Below, in pieces: positions 42,775 to 56,650 of a DNA stretch of 64,000 nt; position 1 is the first letter of the stretch; the number at the start of each line of letters is the position of its first letter. A model generated the notes under the pieces. The model was not told the origin of the DNA and ran no database searches. It saw only the letters and a list, made by a program, of their open reading frames with translations. Origin of the DNA: Oxytropis ochrocephala (lineage: Eukaryota; Streptophyta; Magnoliopsida; Fabales; Fabaceae); NCBI GenBank assembly GCA_020916435.1, contig CM037092.1, forward strand, positions 4,030,001 through 4,094,000, written 5' to 3'. Position numbers and translations under genes: made by a program.

Positions 42775-45382
42775 TCAATTTGTACCAGTATCCGATCCCC
42801 CGTTTCTGTAACTATCTAACACTTTATTGCAGTTGTTCATTGTGCTGGCATCAAGAAGACCATGATTCCAAAGTTTAATCATGAATAATCTCCAACACCT
42901 GAATATGAAAATATTTAATTTTGAAAATGCAAAATTCTAGAATAAACAAATAAGACGAGCTATGCAGCTAGCAAAAACTAAAGGAAAAAGGAAAAATTAC
43001 AACAAAGTACTATGAGTTGATGATCAGATGCCACAAAATATTGATGACACAGACCAAGCTAAATCCGCGAAGGGAAAAAACGAACAAAACTAATTAAAAA
43101 AAAGGAATACAACCCAGAATACAGACCAAGCTAAATCCGCGAAGGGAAAAAACGAACAAAACTAATAAAAAAAAAGGATCATCTGTGACTTCTTCTGATC
43201 TTTCACCACAATTCCTTTTAGTGGGGAACCTCGACGAATTTAGAGAAATATTAATGGAAGAAAGGAGCAGAATGAGTACCAAAATAAAGCTGGGGATGAG
43301 ATCAGCTCTTTTGCATAAAGCTTGGAAAATGCCTCACACGCCCATGGAATGTGACCATCAGCGAGCACCCTACAATAGTAAAATACATGAAACCAACCAT
43401 AGAACATTTATTTTATTTATCACACAGAAACTGGCAACCAAACTAGTATCATTATGGGGAAAAAAGAAACAATTAGATATTAATAGGGTGGCCATCAGTA
43501 GATACCTCTGTTTCCTCATAAAAGAGTTCCAGAGATGCATGAGCTTCTTTTCATCTTTGGAAACATCCACAAAATCATCAAGCATCTGCAACATTACAGT
43601 TCAACATTAACTATGGTGATTAATGTAAATTTGTTGCACTCAAAACATCCAATGGTAAACTGTACAAAATCTTAAGGAGCAACTAGAACAGGGAAGGACC
43701 AAAATGAACTGGAAATTTTAAGTTGTGAAAAGGAACGGCATGATTTCAAAAAATTATAATTTCGGCAGTTAAGAGTTGAAGATCGATAGTAAACATAATC
43801 AAGTTACTCCTTATTCTACAAAATGTTCCCAGAAGTAACAAATCCAGGGCATCAATTTGAAATATGCAAAAGAGGAAAGAGAAACCGAAAGGTAGCTTAC
43901 CCTTCTATCTTCCAGGTCAGCAACTCCATCATCAACTTCACCTTCACTGTCACGATCTGATAGCACTTGTTCTAGTGCCATGGGCTTCAATTAATACAAT
44001 AATATAAGACGTGGACTTAGAAACAAATCAAATATATTATCTTATTAATCCATTTGAAATTTTAAAGCAAGAAAATAAACAAATTGTATGGGTTCAAAAG
44101 GAGCTTAAGACTCTTTATTTTGGCTAAGCCCTTTTCCTCCTTCATTCATATGATATTCAATAATGCTACTTTTACGAATAGACGTAATGAATCTTGATTC
44201 TTCAGAGCAATAATGGAGTTCATTTCTTCCCCCTTTCTGCATTTCCTTTATCCTTTGATATGTTGAACTAAACCCCTTGATTGTGTGTGTTTGGTTTAAG
44301 TCTTTATTAATGCTACTTTTAGGAATAGACGTGATGAATCTTGTTTTTTTATGGTGTCATTGTGCTCTGAGCTTGTTCTTTTGAAAAGTCAACTAAAAAA
44401 GTAATCATTCCTTAAGAGTTCAAAGGGACTTGCATTAAGGAATTAATTTTAGGTTGTTTGAGGGAGCCAGACCATGAATGTCATAGTATTGATTTAGACT
44501 AATATTATAATTAAGGTACATGGAATGAATCAAATGAGCTCAATATCCCAATACCATTTTAATTGCTTCATATCAACTTACCGTTTATCTCTTTACTTAA
44601 GCTGTTTTCAGATTTTCATTCTCATTTTCGGCAAGTCATTTAGAACTCTTTTTCAATCCAAATCAAGTGTTCAGGCCTTTCAATTCTCAAGAGACAATAA
44701 TTCTACTCCCTCTTTATTACTTATACAACCCAAGATGATTGCTGGAAGAGACTGGCAAAAAGCATTAAAAGATGTCTATTACCAGAAGTGACCTTAATAT
44801 TACTGAAAAAGAATAACAACAATTTCAACAAGAAAAGCTGATCAATGACGCCAGCATATAAGTAAAGGAGCTTACACAATCAGAAGATAGGAACACCAGT
44901 AGCACATCAGTAAACATTGACCCCATGTATCCTTGTTTAAATTTCTAAAAGCTAATGGTAATTACAAAATGAGAACTAATAGTCTAGTAATTCCGTTGAA
45001 CATAAAAAGGAAGGGGTCTCTACAGATAATGAGATAACAAACCACAAAAACCTGTAATTCATTTATAGGCTAAAGCAATTAACTTATACATAAAATAGTC
45101 CATACACCAAGCATAACAGGAAGTGCATAAGTAAATAAAAAATCTGAGAGAGATCTAAGGAAATTAATCACCTGAACTCTATGTGAGTGAAAGAACTGCC
45201 TCTTCTGCAGGAGCATTCGACTGCAGAGACAATTTTAAATAAAAATGAATCGAAATGCCTAAATCAAGAATTCATAAGATAAAACGAATGATGGATGTGA
45301 CTGAATACTCTTAAACTAATATATTTCATGGTGATTGCAGTTTGCAAATTTTAAATGAAATTATACACACACACACACACAC

Positions 45383-45424
<42 letters not shown>

Positions 45425-48400
45425 TAGGATAACACTTTTAAGTATGATACGAAATGTGCGGGATAGTGTAAACTTAACTTTTAGTCAATAACATTCTAGT
45501 GGATAAATATTTTTAGAAATCAATCGGATTCAAAGTCACTATCACATGGATCATAAATTTTTTACACAAATCTATAATCATTTGTTATGTCGTCAAGACT
45601 AACATCAACAATATAACCGCATATAACGTTAATCTTAGCGCATCTTCATGACGTAGCAAATGATTATAGATGAAGGTACAAATTTATAGATATGATCTAC
45701 TATCTCAGGGCCACTTTTATGACCAGATGCATTAGTTATTCAATGTGCCAAAAACTGAATTGCCTCATAAAGTAGACCGGAGGTAGCATATGATAATAAT
45801 TCTCAATCCAACAAATGGTGTAACAGTGCCAAGGTATTACACCAGTTAACATATATATATATATATATATATAGACACATGCACATTGATATGACAGCAC
45901 TAATGCATGAGCCAAGAAACTTCAATCACAGATGAAATAAAGAAAATACATGAATCGTTACAACACAAACTCTCTCACATGGGCACTCAGCATTGTATTA
46001 TTTTGTATTATTTACCAATATCCAATAAGTTTGAGTACTTAACTAAATACAGCTTTATTTTACAAAAACTACCAAATCTATCAGAAACCACATTGATACC
46101 CGTATGCACGTGACATAGAAACTAGTTACTTATATTTCATTAAACAAACAAACAACTCAGCAATAATAGAAATAAAAAATTTAAAAAACAGTTGAGTATG
46201 ATAACTACATTTAAAACTGAAAATTATATCTCCAAAATACAAAGATAAGAAACAAAAAGGCTTTGAGAACATAGTCAACATACTTTCTTGAGTCTGAACG
46301 ATCAATATTTAATTTCTTGGCTTTAGTAGGCAGAGCAGGATCACTTCTATATATTGATTTGCTGCATTCAGGGTCCACAGAAGATTGGGGCATGGCAATT
46401 GAAACACCTGGAATGTTAAAACTAGATTCTACATGTTCCAGGTAGTCTGCAGTGCTAGGATGATCAGGACCAACTATTCCCCCACCATTTCCTTCATTCT
46501 GCAAATTATTCTCGCTATGAGATGCTCTAGACATATTCCCCCCTTTGCCGGACATGATATCTACAAAAAACTTTAGAATTTCAGTTCATTTCACAGAGAA
46601 TTTATGGGCAAGGAATTGTATGAACATTACTCTTCATTAACGAACTAGGGAGAAAATAGGTAATTGTCCCTCCCTATATATTGAAGTTCAATAAATACAT
46701 TAATTTGCTCCCTTTTATTTTGAAAAGGGATATAGGAGGATGTTTTCCAAAATGTATACTGTATATCACTTTTTGCACCTTAATAGACAGCTTATATGAA
46801 GGTTTTGAAGTTAGACCAACCCACAGATACCCCACACAACGACATCACATCACAACTATTTTCTTTGCAGGAACCCACAAACAGACTACATTAGCCTTTC
46901 CCACTTTGTTTTTTACCGATGTGGACCAAAATTTATTGCATCTATCACTCTTTTTTCTCTATAATCTATGCACAGAACATACAGTCTCTTCTACAAGTAT
47001 GCTTTAAAAGACAAATCTCAATGCACCTTTGCAAATTTTGCGCTTTAGATATAAAAAAATTACTAAAATTGTCTATAAATGTTGTTTACCATCGTTCTTT
47101 TGTGGAAACCCATTCTGCATGCCTTCTGGTGAGTCCAACTCTAGGAACTTTACATTGGCACACTTTTCATTTTGAACAGAGTTTTTTGGTCTACGTTTTC
47201 GACGTCTTGAACTGTACAGTTGTTGGTTAAATAACTTAAAGTCAATCATCTTAAAATTATATCAAATTAAAATTATATAAATTGGTTCGTGACTGCTTTA
47301 ATTAAGTATACACAACTAAGTACTAACCAGTAAAAGAAGGTTTGTGATTGTGGATTTACTCCATCAGCAGCATTCTGCATAGATATATATACATGTCAAC
47401 AAAATCATTGATACATACATCTCAAATGCCAAATTTAATCAAATAGCAACTCAAAAAGAGAATTCTCATCACTCAATTGCCAGGCATGACAAATTAATGC
47501 TAGGTCATCTAAAACCCAAATGCTTTATTCATCCTTCGCCCAACACCTATAGGACTACATTGAGCAACTGACATTTTGCAGCAGCAGAAAATAATTGATA
47601 CCATAAACATGATCTGCATCTGTTCTGGCATGAGATGTAGATCCTACATTAACCTCAGAGTCACTGCACTATGCAGTGCAAAAGCATTTCACACAAAGAT
47701 GTTTTCCAAATAGAGGACTCATCTTAACATTCATCATCAATTCCACAGATGGAACCAAAAAAACTAAACAGCTGCTATCAAGCTGAGCTATCCAAGAGCA
47801 TTTTTCTTAGTAATAATCACCTAGAAAGATTTTATATGTTCATTATTTCTTTAGGAGGGCAGACCTTAGTTATTTACTAGTACCCAATCAATTACTTCTG
47901 ATGATTTGATCAGCAGTAATTTTAAACAATTTAGAATTCTTCAGCAAAATAAAATATTCACCAGAAATCCAAATAAATAAGGTTCTGACCTCTGATCTCA
48001 ATATGTCAACTTTTACAGAGACATTCACTGCTTGGTAATCATTAGTAACCTGAAAAATAGAACTAGTTTAAAACCATTCAGAAATAGTCAAATATGAAAA
48101 GGTTGACTTTATAGTTACAGCTGCGAACCCAGAACTCAAAGTTGAATAGATCATGTGATGAACAAAGATGTAATCGCAAACCCTGCACACAAAAACTGAG
48201 GTAAATAAAATTGCTAAAGAGACCAAAATCAAGAAAATAATGAAACTAGAGATGATTTGGAGAAAATATGAAACTTAACATACAAGTTCATATAACTTTG
48301 TAGAAAAAATTTGAACAAAACAAATAGCCAAAAGAGCGTCAAATAAGATGAGAAAGTTGTGATGTATAGAACATATTGAAATCCGCATCTGTATCCCATC

Positions 48401-51400
48401 AACATTTACATATTAAATTCTTTTAGCTCTTCAAAACAACACTTCATAGACTCTGCCAATCAACTCAGAATGAGTACATTAAATACTGAAATTCAATATC
48501 CCGGGACAAACAATTTTGTAAGTTTTCTCTTGACTTTTAACAAATAAAAAAGAAAATAACCTTCCTAATAATTAAATTGCAAATGGAACAGGCATTCCTA
48601 TAGTATGACTCAGCATATACCTTAAAGCTCGCACACTGCATCAAGCAAAACGGACAAGAAAAATCTTCGGTCACTGCATTTTTTTAAGAGACGGGAAATG
48701 TATCAGTACTGTTAAAGTTGATTCTTGTATAAAAGAAATGGTTACAAGAAAATAGAAAAACATAACAGAATACAAAAGTTTAACTTAGTTATTGATAATT
48801 TTATGATATGATGTACCTTCAGTCTTTCGAAGCATGTTGTAACAGTCCCTGTAGTTGAAAATCACAACTCCTGCTCGCAACCTATAAAACAGAAAGCCAC
48901 CAAACATTTGCCACCCAATAAGGAATAAAAAGAACACAACCAACAAGAAACACAAAGATAAAGCATAGCAGAATAACTCCGTTCGATAATCGTTATTCAT
49001 ACAAACTTGCCAGACTCACCAGCTGTCTGATGTAAATTTTGCAAAAGACATGGGTGCAGATTATTTAAAAGGGATCCATCTGCCTGAAATATTATTTATT
49101 AACAACATAGGATGTGCCTTCCTAACAAATTTTATCCCTCTGGTTTGGAAGTTATCTTAGCATTAGCTCATAAGAAAATAATTTCTTATACAAATGCAGG
49201 ATTAATTCAAGTCAACAATCGAGTAATATCCACTTGTTATTGAAGCTGAAAGTACCAAAAGGAACAACTAAGACATTAAGGAGGCACCACAAGGGACCAT
49301 CCCCTCTTAAGGAGCTGACCCTTCAGAGTATACCTCTGGTGCCTCAGGCATGCCCTTTCTAATTCATGCTTAGTGCCTTTAGGGGTGCCCTTCCCAGTTC
49401 AAGTGCCGCATGCCATTAGTTCCATATTGAAAACTGAAGTTCCAATAAAGCAACCATCTGGCTTGCTAACTGTGATAACAAGTAACAACACGGGTAAAAT
49501 AGTCATAATGCTCAAGTTACTGGATTTAGTCATTGGGTCTTGGGACAAAATGCAACAACCAGCCAAGGTTTTGTAAATTGACCATCGTATTCTTCTATTT
49601 TTACCATGAATGTTATGCCAGAGTCGTTAGTTTCAAGGTTGTCAAAGTCGAGAGTCTACGTAGACTCATGGAGTGTCTGTAGATTTGACTCGTAGACTCG
49701 TAAGAGGTATGAACTATAAAAATAACAATAAAAAACTACAAATGACACATATTCATAATAGAACAGCAATTAACACAAACAGTTGAACATTCCAATTTCT
49801 TACTCTATAATAAAGCAAAATATCTAAGTAGTAAAGTATATAGATAGCAGAGAAAACAAGTGAAATCATTAAAATAAAAAACATATGTTGATGCTAAATA
49901 TTATGCGACAGAAAAAACTAAATAGAAGCAGAGAAAACAAACAAAAACAAAGACAAACAGGATTAGATGCACACCAAACGAAACAGAAACAGAAACGAAC
50001 CAATGACCAACCAAACAAAGTGCAACGCAGAACAAAACAGAATTGAGAAGAAGAGGAGCATAGAATGTTAGAGTGGAGCACAGAAGCCAAACACGACAAA
50101 GAAGAAAACTCGAAGAAACCCTAAACTCAAAACCAGAGAAATTCTGCAAACCTATAGGAGAGGTGCGAATAAAGATGGACACAAGTAAGTAAGTAAGAAA
50201 GAAATGAGAGTGTTTTGGCTTTTATTAATTAATAAAACAACAACATCGGGCCATGAGTTGGGGCATTTTTAAAAAAATTAATGAAGCTCGTTGACTTCGT
50301 CTCGAACTCACAAGTCCCTTCGAGTTTGACCAAGTCTACCCGAGTTTGGCCGAATTTGAAGCAGAAACGATTCTGTACACAAGTTAACTTGTTATCCATA
50401 CCTAGAAATGTAAATTTGTCCAAGTTTATGAGTTAACTCGCGAGTTTGATAATCATCATTAGTTTATATTTATATAGAAATTTAAGCAGAAGTATAGCAA
50501 AATTACTGTTTTATCCTTTTCCTAGTTCTCTTCGGTGAAACATATGCTTTTTGGTTTTGCATCAACACTTCACCGGTTCACCCTATATCTCCTTAACAAA
50601 GCAATATATATTGCACACGATAGATATCTTAAAATGGTGAATCATTATTGATATCCAAAAGGGCTGGTTGCTCTTTTGAACTGATGAATTATTTACTTAC
50701 TTTTTTTACCTTTATTGCTTTTGTTTCTCTTACAGGAAGATTATTGATCCTCACAAATGAAATTCCTTTTGTTTTCCTCAGGGAGTTATCTTTTTACCAA
50801 AAGAGAAGTGTAACAATGTAAAAGTCCCCAAATAATTGATGTCTAGTATCACAACTATTAAAAACTGTGCTAAAGGAGTCAACAAATTAGCAACAAAAAA
50901 TAGTATAAAGAGTAGTGTAGTTCAGATATGGAATGATGAAACTAAAAATAGATGAAATAGTATGTATATAGTAGTTGGAAGGAATATTACCTCCTTTTAC
51001 GCCTCGCTCTTATTTTATAGCGCAAACATCTCCTAAGAAAAGTAGGCTGCAAAGGAAATTAATTCTAAGTATAACTGGTGGATTTCTTTCAATAAAAAAC
51101 AAAAGGCAAATTGTGGCATCTACATTATTAGGAGAAATCTAAGTCCTACCTTAAATAAAGATAAGGCCCGGAAAGAGTTTATGACGAATAGGCACCCCTC
51201 ACCTTACAAGCTAATTTTTTGAGAAGTTGTTAAGCCCAAAATCTAATATGGTATCAAAAACTATCCTAAATCGTTGGGCCACCCAACCATCATATAATCG
51301 ACGCACCAATTGCAATAGTGCTGAGTGTGAAGGGTGTATCGGGAGAAAGCCAAGTTCCACGTTGGCAAGAGATAAGGTCCAAAAAGAGTTTATAATGAAT

Positions 51401-51925
51401 AGTCACTCCTCACGTTACAAGCTCGTTTTGTGAAGTCGAGTTAAATCCAAAATCTAATAGACAGTAATTTTAAGAGCAACTCTCAAATGTGGAAGAATAG
51501 TTCTTCCAATAAAAGCATATGACCAATTCATGTGTTCAACTCATAGCAAGCTTGGCTCATCACAATTGCAAAATTGTCAATAGAGCCTTGAATTTTCAGT
51601 GTTCCTAGTGCCAAAAAACAAAATCAAGAAAAAAAAATAATCACACACACGGCCACAATAAATAGTGTTTACCTCATTAATTAAAATATGCTGCCAGATT
51701 AGGAAACAATTAGAATAGGAAACTAAATTTGAGATTTGAATAGAGCAAGAACACAGCACAAAATCAATATAGCAAGAAAATGCATATTATTATATTTACA
51801 TTATGAAGAGAACGGCGGTAGAGAATATTGTACAGTTCAACAGGCTTGCAGTATATTAAAAGGCTCTCATCAGCTGCAATTTCTTCTGCACCGGAATTGT
51901 GCACCGGTGAATTACGCCGGCACAT
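42775..51925 (-). CDS. VRN2: VRN2-like Polycomb (PRC2, Su(z)12 family) protein, 14 coding exons
   Basis: Exons 51925-51800, 51046-50991, 48881-48817, 48673-48621, 48182-48129, 48049-47990, 47374-47328, 47211-47090, 46560-46284, 45220-45172, 43984-43901, 43585-43506, 43369-43280, 42898-42775; 1287 nt, 428 residues. The N terminus MCRRNSPVHNSGAEE...LLIYCKPVELYNIL matches VRN2. Exon 2 joins directly to RLRAGVVIFNYRDC, so the long EMF2-specific insert is missing. The C2H2 finger is Cys89, Cys92, His105, His110. A basic nuclear signal, SRRRKRRPK, follows. The C terminus is the VEFS box: LLQKRQFFHSHRVQPMALEQ, DLEDRRMLDDFVDV, ADGHIPWACEAF, KLWNHGLLDA. The protein is a core subunit of the complex that writes H3K27me3; VRN2 types repress flowering-time genes. 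The larger introns (up to 2.1 kb) hold transposons and microsatellites. Confidence 0.96.
45365..45422. repeat. (AC)n then (ATA)n compound microsatellite
   Basis: About 19 bp of ac repeats followed directly by about 39 bp of ata repeats, in the VRN2-like intron between exons 9 and 10. An (AT)n run lies in the same intron at 45851-45873. Confidence 0.95.
49635..50457. mobile_element. Non-autonomous DNA element in VRN2-like intron 2
   Basis: The left sequence aaggttgtcaaagtcgagag pairs with the right sequence ctcgcgagtttgataatcat as diverged inverted ends. Both ends carry repeated cgag/ctcg words (gactcgtagactcg; cgagtttgaccaagt). No coding capacity recognised. No target duplication confirmed. 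Confidence 0.45.
51141..51459 (+). mobile_element. TRIM (terminal-repeat retrotransposon in miniature) in VRN2-like intron 1
   Basis: Two direct repeats of about 108 bp (51141-51248 and 51352-51459) share aaagagtttat, cctcac-ttacaagct and aaatctaata. Directly after the first is tggtatcaaaaac, close to the initiator-Met tRNA primer-binding site used by TRIMs. The ~100-bp interior cannot code for proteins. Confidence 0.7.
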
Positions 51926-52233
51926 GTTTTTTGCGTCTAATAAATCACAACCTGCAAAACACAAAATCGAGCTTAAACACACATACATTGTTACACGCAA
52001 GCATAGTAACTATCTCAAACGCTTAGATCAAACGCAACGATACAGAAATGTTTATCGCAAAGTTTATTGCAGCTGTAGATTAAGAGCTGAAAATAGAGTA
52101 AATTACTGAGAGGGAGAGATTTACGAGTTACGAGGCTGAGAAGAGGAGAAAGAACACGAAGGAGGACTTCGTCGTCGTAGTCGCCGATAAGAGAGATCTG
52201 GCGGAGAAGGGAGAGGCCTAGCACCGTTCCCAC
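51926..52233 (-). other. 5' leader and promoter-proximal region of the VRN2-like gene
   Basis: The exon carrying the start codon has a good acceptor (TTTTGCAG) before 51951. A GC-richer upstream exon ends at about 52125 (CTC|GTAAAT), so the mRNA probably has a spliced leader with a short intron (52124-51952). No ATG is needed upstream; the in-frame open stretch there starts with GTG. Confidence 0.55.
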
Positions 52234-52369
52234 CTATAATGGCCCATCTGAATTCCAAGCCCAATTCTTCTTACTTGGTCAAGAGGTTGACTTCCTGCAC
52301 CCCATTTTTCAGCAGCACCCCTCCCTATCCTTTTCCCAAAATACCCCCAACTTTCCTCTGTTAGTCTAT

Positions 52370-52687
52370 GGGCCCGTTTGGATCGGTTAATTCTGGTTTA
52401 TCTACTGGCATAAGTACCTGTGAGACTGTCTGAGAGAGCTTATGAAAACAACTTATGTTTTGACCAAAAAAAAAAGAAAACAACTTATGACATGATCATA
52501 AGTTATTTTCAGCTTATTTCCATAAACTCCAAAGAATAGCTTATGAAATCAGTTTATGGCTTATAAAATAGTTTTTTTAAAAAAACATTATTTTATCTTT
52601 TATAATATAAACTGCTTACGCATTAGTACTTATATGATAAGTACTTATGTTAAAAGTGCTTAATTAAACTGTTTATTTAAAGGGGTC
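52370..52687. mobile_element. MITE upstream of the VRN2-like gene
   Basis: Starts gggcccgtttggatcgg and ends ttaattaaactgtttattta...ggggtccta. Same family as 40056-40329, with an added poly-A stretch. It lies within about 140 bp of the presumed VRN2-like transcript start. Confidence 0.6.
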
Positions 52688-52689
52688 CT

Positions 52690-53703
52690 ATATCGCCTCT
52701 CCTTCCTCTTGCTTTGTGAGACCCTAATCCACACCTTCACCCCTCCTTGTGTTAGGACCTACTTGCAATTTAGGGCTGCATTTGCTTCTCTTAAAAAAGT
52801 TTAAAAGAAAAAAAATCAAGTATCACTCAATATAAGTTGTATTTTGACCCACAACCTCTTGTAGGATTTTTATTTTGCCTTATTGAGTTTAAAATGTTAC
52901 ACACAGACTCTTTAGCTCTTTCAGTTTTGACAATTAAATAAATATTAAAATCCTAATTTACTTCTTGAACTTGCACCTTCTAACTCTAACTGATTTATAA
53001 AGTATATAAAAAGTGCAAATATTTTGTGAATTTGTCAAATTAGTCTTTAAAATTTTAAAAAACCTATATCATTAGTCTTTGTAAAGAATAAGTTATAAAA
53101 TGTTAGGAATTAAATATTCGAGATTAAATTGAGAAAATACTCTTAAGTATATAATTAAATAATTCGATTTCTTAATTTAGTTGAATTGAGTGACGATACT
53201 TGTAAAGGAAATTTCCAATTCTGTCAAAAAAAAAATTGCACTCTCTAATTCATGGTCATGGGTCCACCACTTCATGTGTGATTTCTTCCATTGTGACCCA
53301 ATATCCCAAAGGGGTGGGTGGGGGACATACGGCAAGGTGGAGCATTGCAAAGGTGTATGTGTGGGGTGGGGTTACAGGGAGAATGGATAGGGAGCAAAAA
53401 AGACTAGGGCTCCAATGAGTCGAGTATAATCGAACTTGATTGGACTAGGCTCGGTTTCATAAGAACTAACGATGTGAGTTTGACAAGAACATTTTTTCCA
53501 GCTTGAGCTCAACTCAAGCTCGCAAACAACTCAGTTTAGTTCACGAGCTCAAATACATGAATAAAAAGTCAAATAAAAGAATTTCTGACTCAAGTTCGGT
53601 TCAGTTGGTTAGCAATTCACTAAGCTTTTTAGATTAGAAAACTAAAATGATTATAATTGAAAAATATAATTGTAAATACACACATATTTTACACAAATAT
53701 GTA

Positions 53704-53747
<44 letters not shown>

Positions 53748-56332
53748 TTAGCTCATGAATCAAACTATATGTAGCTCTAGTTAACACATTTATTTAGTGA
53801 GTTCAATTCTCAACTCAAGTTAAACTCATTTGATTCATAAATTGACTTCAGTGAGTTAATTATCAAGTCAACTCACAAACTATGTTTGAGCTGGATTTGT
53901 TTATTGTCAACCCTGAGAGACAAGTAAGCGTATTTTTGGAATTAATGAATGGGGTGTTGTGAGGAAAAACGACGATGTTAGACATCACGCCCTTTTGTTA
54001 AAATTGGAGAATTTTTGTTTTAGTTCTACAAAAATTTCACCCACTTTTAGTCCATAATGTTTTCTCTATCATCACTATCAGTCCCTCTTGTTAACTCAAG
54101 TCCCACTTGGCAAATAGGAATCTACGAGGCAAGGGCCATGTGGACAAGTTAAATACTTTGACACCTCAGGTATTACCACCTCGTATTTTAATGTGATGTG
54201 GAATAAAAATCTCCATTTTCCATCTTCAAATCCTCCTAATCACTAATCTATTGAACCCTTGAGAGGATGATGTCCTAGCTTCCAAGGCAGGGAAAATTGA
54301 CATTTACCTCACCTCAAAGAAACTGATGGAGATTCAAGCCTATGACCTGTCAAATATGAAACCTATTAAGCTCCACTTGACTAATCCTTCGATGCTAGGT
54401 TTATCCCAAAACAACAAATTAAATTGTCATTTTAGAGAGTTGACCAAATCGTTAATATAAAATGGTATAAATAAATATTTTTATTAGCGCTTAAAAATGA
54501 GAAAGGTTGTTCATTTAATGCATGATAAATAACAATATGTTTAATTAAAACAAAAGGGACAATATGTTTAATTAAAACAAATATATTTGATTAGGATATT
54601 TTTCGGGTTCGGGTCAAATTCGAATCGGCCTGAACCAACTCATAGTTGTTTGGTTCGGGTAACAGATTTCAAAAAACAAACCCGCAAATTCGAACCAATT
54701 CATACTAACTCATAGTATAGTAATTTAGTAATTTTAGAATCACAAAATATTATTTATTTAGACTTTTTACCTCAATAATTTATGATAGAGTTGTAAAATT
54801 GTAATTCTGTACGTTGAATGAAAAACTATGGCTAAATAACACTTTTGATCCATTTCATTTATTTGTTTCAAAGATAATTAACCAAACATACTATTTAACC
54901 GAAGAGTATTAATAGGTTTTAGTTTGATTTGGTGCAATGTTTAAACTCTTGAATTTCTTTTGAAACACTACAAAAAAAAAATTGTAGATATGTATATGTT
55001 AATTTAACATTTGTATGCATGACTCATTAACTTGTAAGCCCAATCGGAACCAACTCCTTCAATATTAGATATTAGATTGGTTTAGTTTGAATTTTGGAGA
55101 AAAATTCGAATCAATCCAAACCGAGCAATTATAATTGGTTCAGACAATAAATTTGAATAAATTTGATCCAAATCGACTCGCAAACACCATAGCTATAATA
55201 AATTATAAATTATTTTTAGTGGCATGTTATTGACAAACAAGATCTCAACCAACTCAATATGTTAAGTGCTCTAAAGTCCCAATCGAACAACTCGTGAAAA
55301 TAATGCGTAATATATTTTTTCAGCTGTCCTAATCATACTCACTCACACTCGTGGCAAGAACATAAAGTTAAAAGAGTCATAAATAAAAGTGAAAGCATCT
55401 TTTGTCGTGTCCATTATCCACGAACGTTGAACATCAAGGCCGCGTTAGTCACATGATCACTCGTTTTTTATAAACAGCAGTACCTCGTGAAAAATGGGCA
55501 TGTCTTAAATTAGATGATCACTCACGGAATCATTTTTTAACACACTTTTCTCAACATATTTCTTATGATTTTTGTTGGAGTTTTCTAAAATGAACAAATC
55601 GATCATCTCACATTGTCACAGAGTCTCATCCACATACATGAGAGTATCTGTATATAGCTGAAATTGTCAAAGTAATTATTAATTAACAGTTGAGACTCAA
55701 CAACAAAATGCTACGGCTTATCATACTAATGATATCTTTAGTAATATTTATTAAATTTTTCGGTGACTATTATACAACAATTCAATGATTAGTATATATT
55801 AATAATTTAGTTTTTGTGTAGTGAGTGAAAAGATAAATGAAAACACTGGTTGGTTCATGTTTGCCACAATATAACTTTCGTGTGGTCATCGAATTTTTGT
55901 ATTGATAGAGAAATTATTATTATGTCCATTTCTTAACAATTACTAATGATATCCTTAATATCATAAGTCGGACTCACACAAAAAATATGACTTAAGTTCA
56001 ATTTCACTGAACACTTCATTGTGAAGGAAGGAGGAACTTTAACCCTATTTTTGGAGGGAATTGAAATATTTTAGTTCAAATAATTGAATTCCCTCCAAAA
56101 ATTACATTACCTCCTAAAAATGCTCCATCCAAACATACACTAAGGATGTGTTTAGTGGAGTTGAGTTCAATTTCACCGACCACTTTAACTTTAATGCTTT
56201 GTCTATTATTAAAGACAACGCAAAATACTTTCTAGTACCTAAACAAGCTACAACACTCAATTGACAACCCAAAACCTCCTTCTCCACATGGCTAAAACAT
56301 CTAGAAACAAAGACGTTTTTCATGTTAAATAA
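52690..56332. other. Long intergenic region without recognised gene
   Basis: AT-rich; no coding region supported. Contains an (AT)n microsatellite at 53713-53744, a block of gagctc/ctcaagct words at 53440-53900 and a similar aattcgaatc/gaaccaa block at 54600-55160. Both look like decayed DNA-transposon sequence but lack clean ends. Confidence 0.5.
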
Positions 56333-56650
56333 TGTTAAGAGTCTCACATCCGACGTGATATGACCTGAAAAAAAAAAGTTTGCAAGTGGGAGATGTCTCT
56401 CACTCTATAAGCCAGTTTTGTATGGTTGAATTTGGCTCAAGTCAAATTCTATAATGGTATTTGAGCTTTTCAAAGACCCCTTTGGATCACTCGGGTTACG
56501 CTTCAGTTGTTCAGTTTTAAGTGTAAGAGTGGTATGTTAAGAGTCTCACATCAAATGTGATTATGCTCTAAAAGAAATTATAAGTTGGAGACAACACTCA
56601 CTTTATAAGTCAATTTCGTAAAATTGAATTAGACGCAACCCAAATTATAA
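56333..56650 (+). mobile_element. TRIM retrotransposon
   Basis: Two direct repeats starting tgttaagagtctcacatc (56333 and 56535), about 115-120 bp each. After the first repeat is taatggtatttgagc, a slightly changed initiator-Met primer-binding site (expected tggtatcagagc). The interior is only about 80 bp. Same general class as 51141-51459, but the repeat sequence is different in detail. Confidence 0.75.

Noticed and set aside
43094..43282. Reading the VRN2-like exon 13 through to its own stop (a protein ending LPLIFL)
   Set aside because: A GT donor at 43279 and an exon at 42898-42775 restore the conserved VEFS ending KLWNHGLLDA, so the read-through is an intron-retention form at best.
49018..49081. 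Exon-like segment between VRN2-like exons 2 and 3 with good splice sites (GCAGATGGATCC... to CAGCTG|GTGAGT)
   Set aside because: In the phase left by exon 2 it gives an in-frame TAA, and exon 2 joins exon 3 directly in frame as in VRN2. Treated as a cryptic or poison exon at most.
49869..50182. Open frames with hydrophobic, Cys/Phe-rich translations
   Set aside because: They lie inside a non-autonomous DNA element, are low complexity and have no family resemblance.
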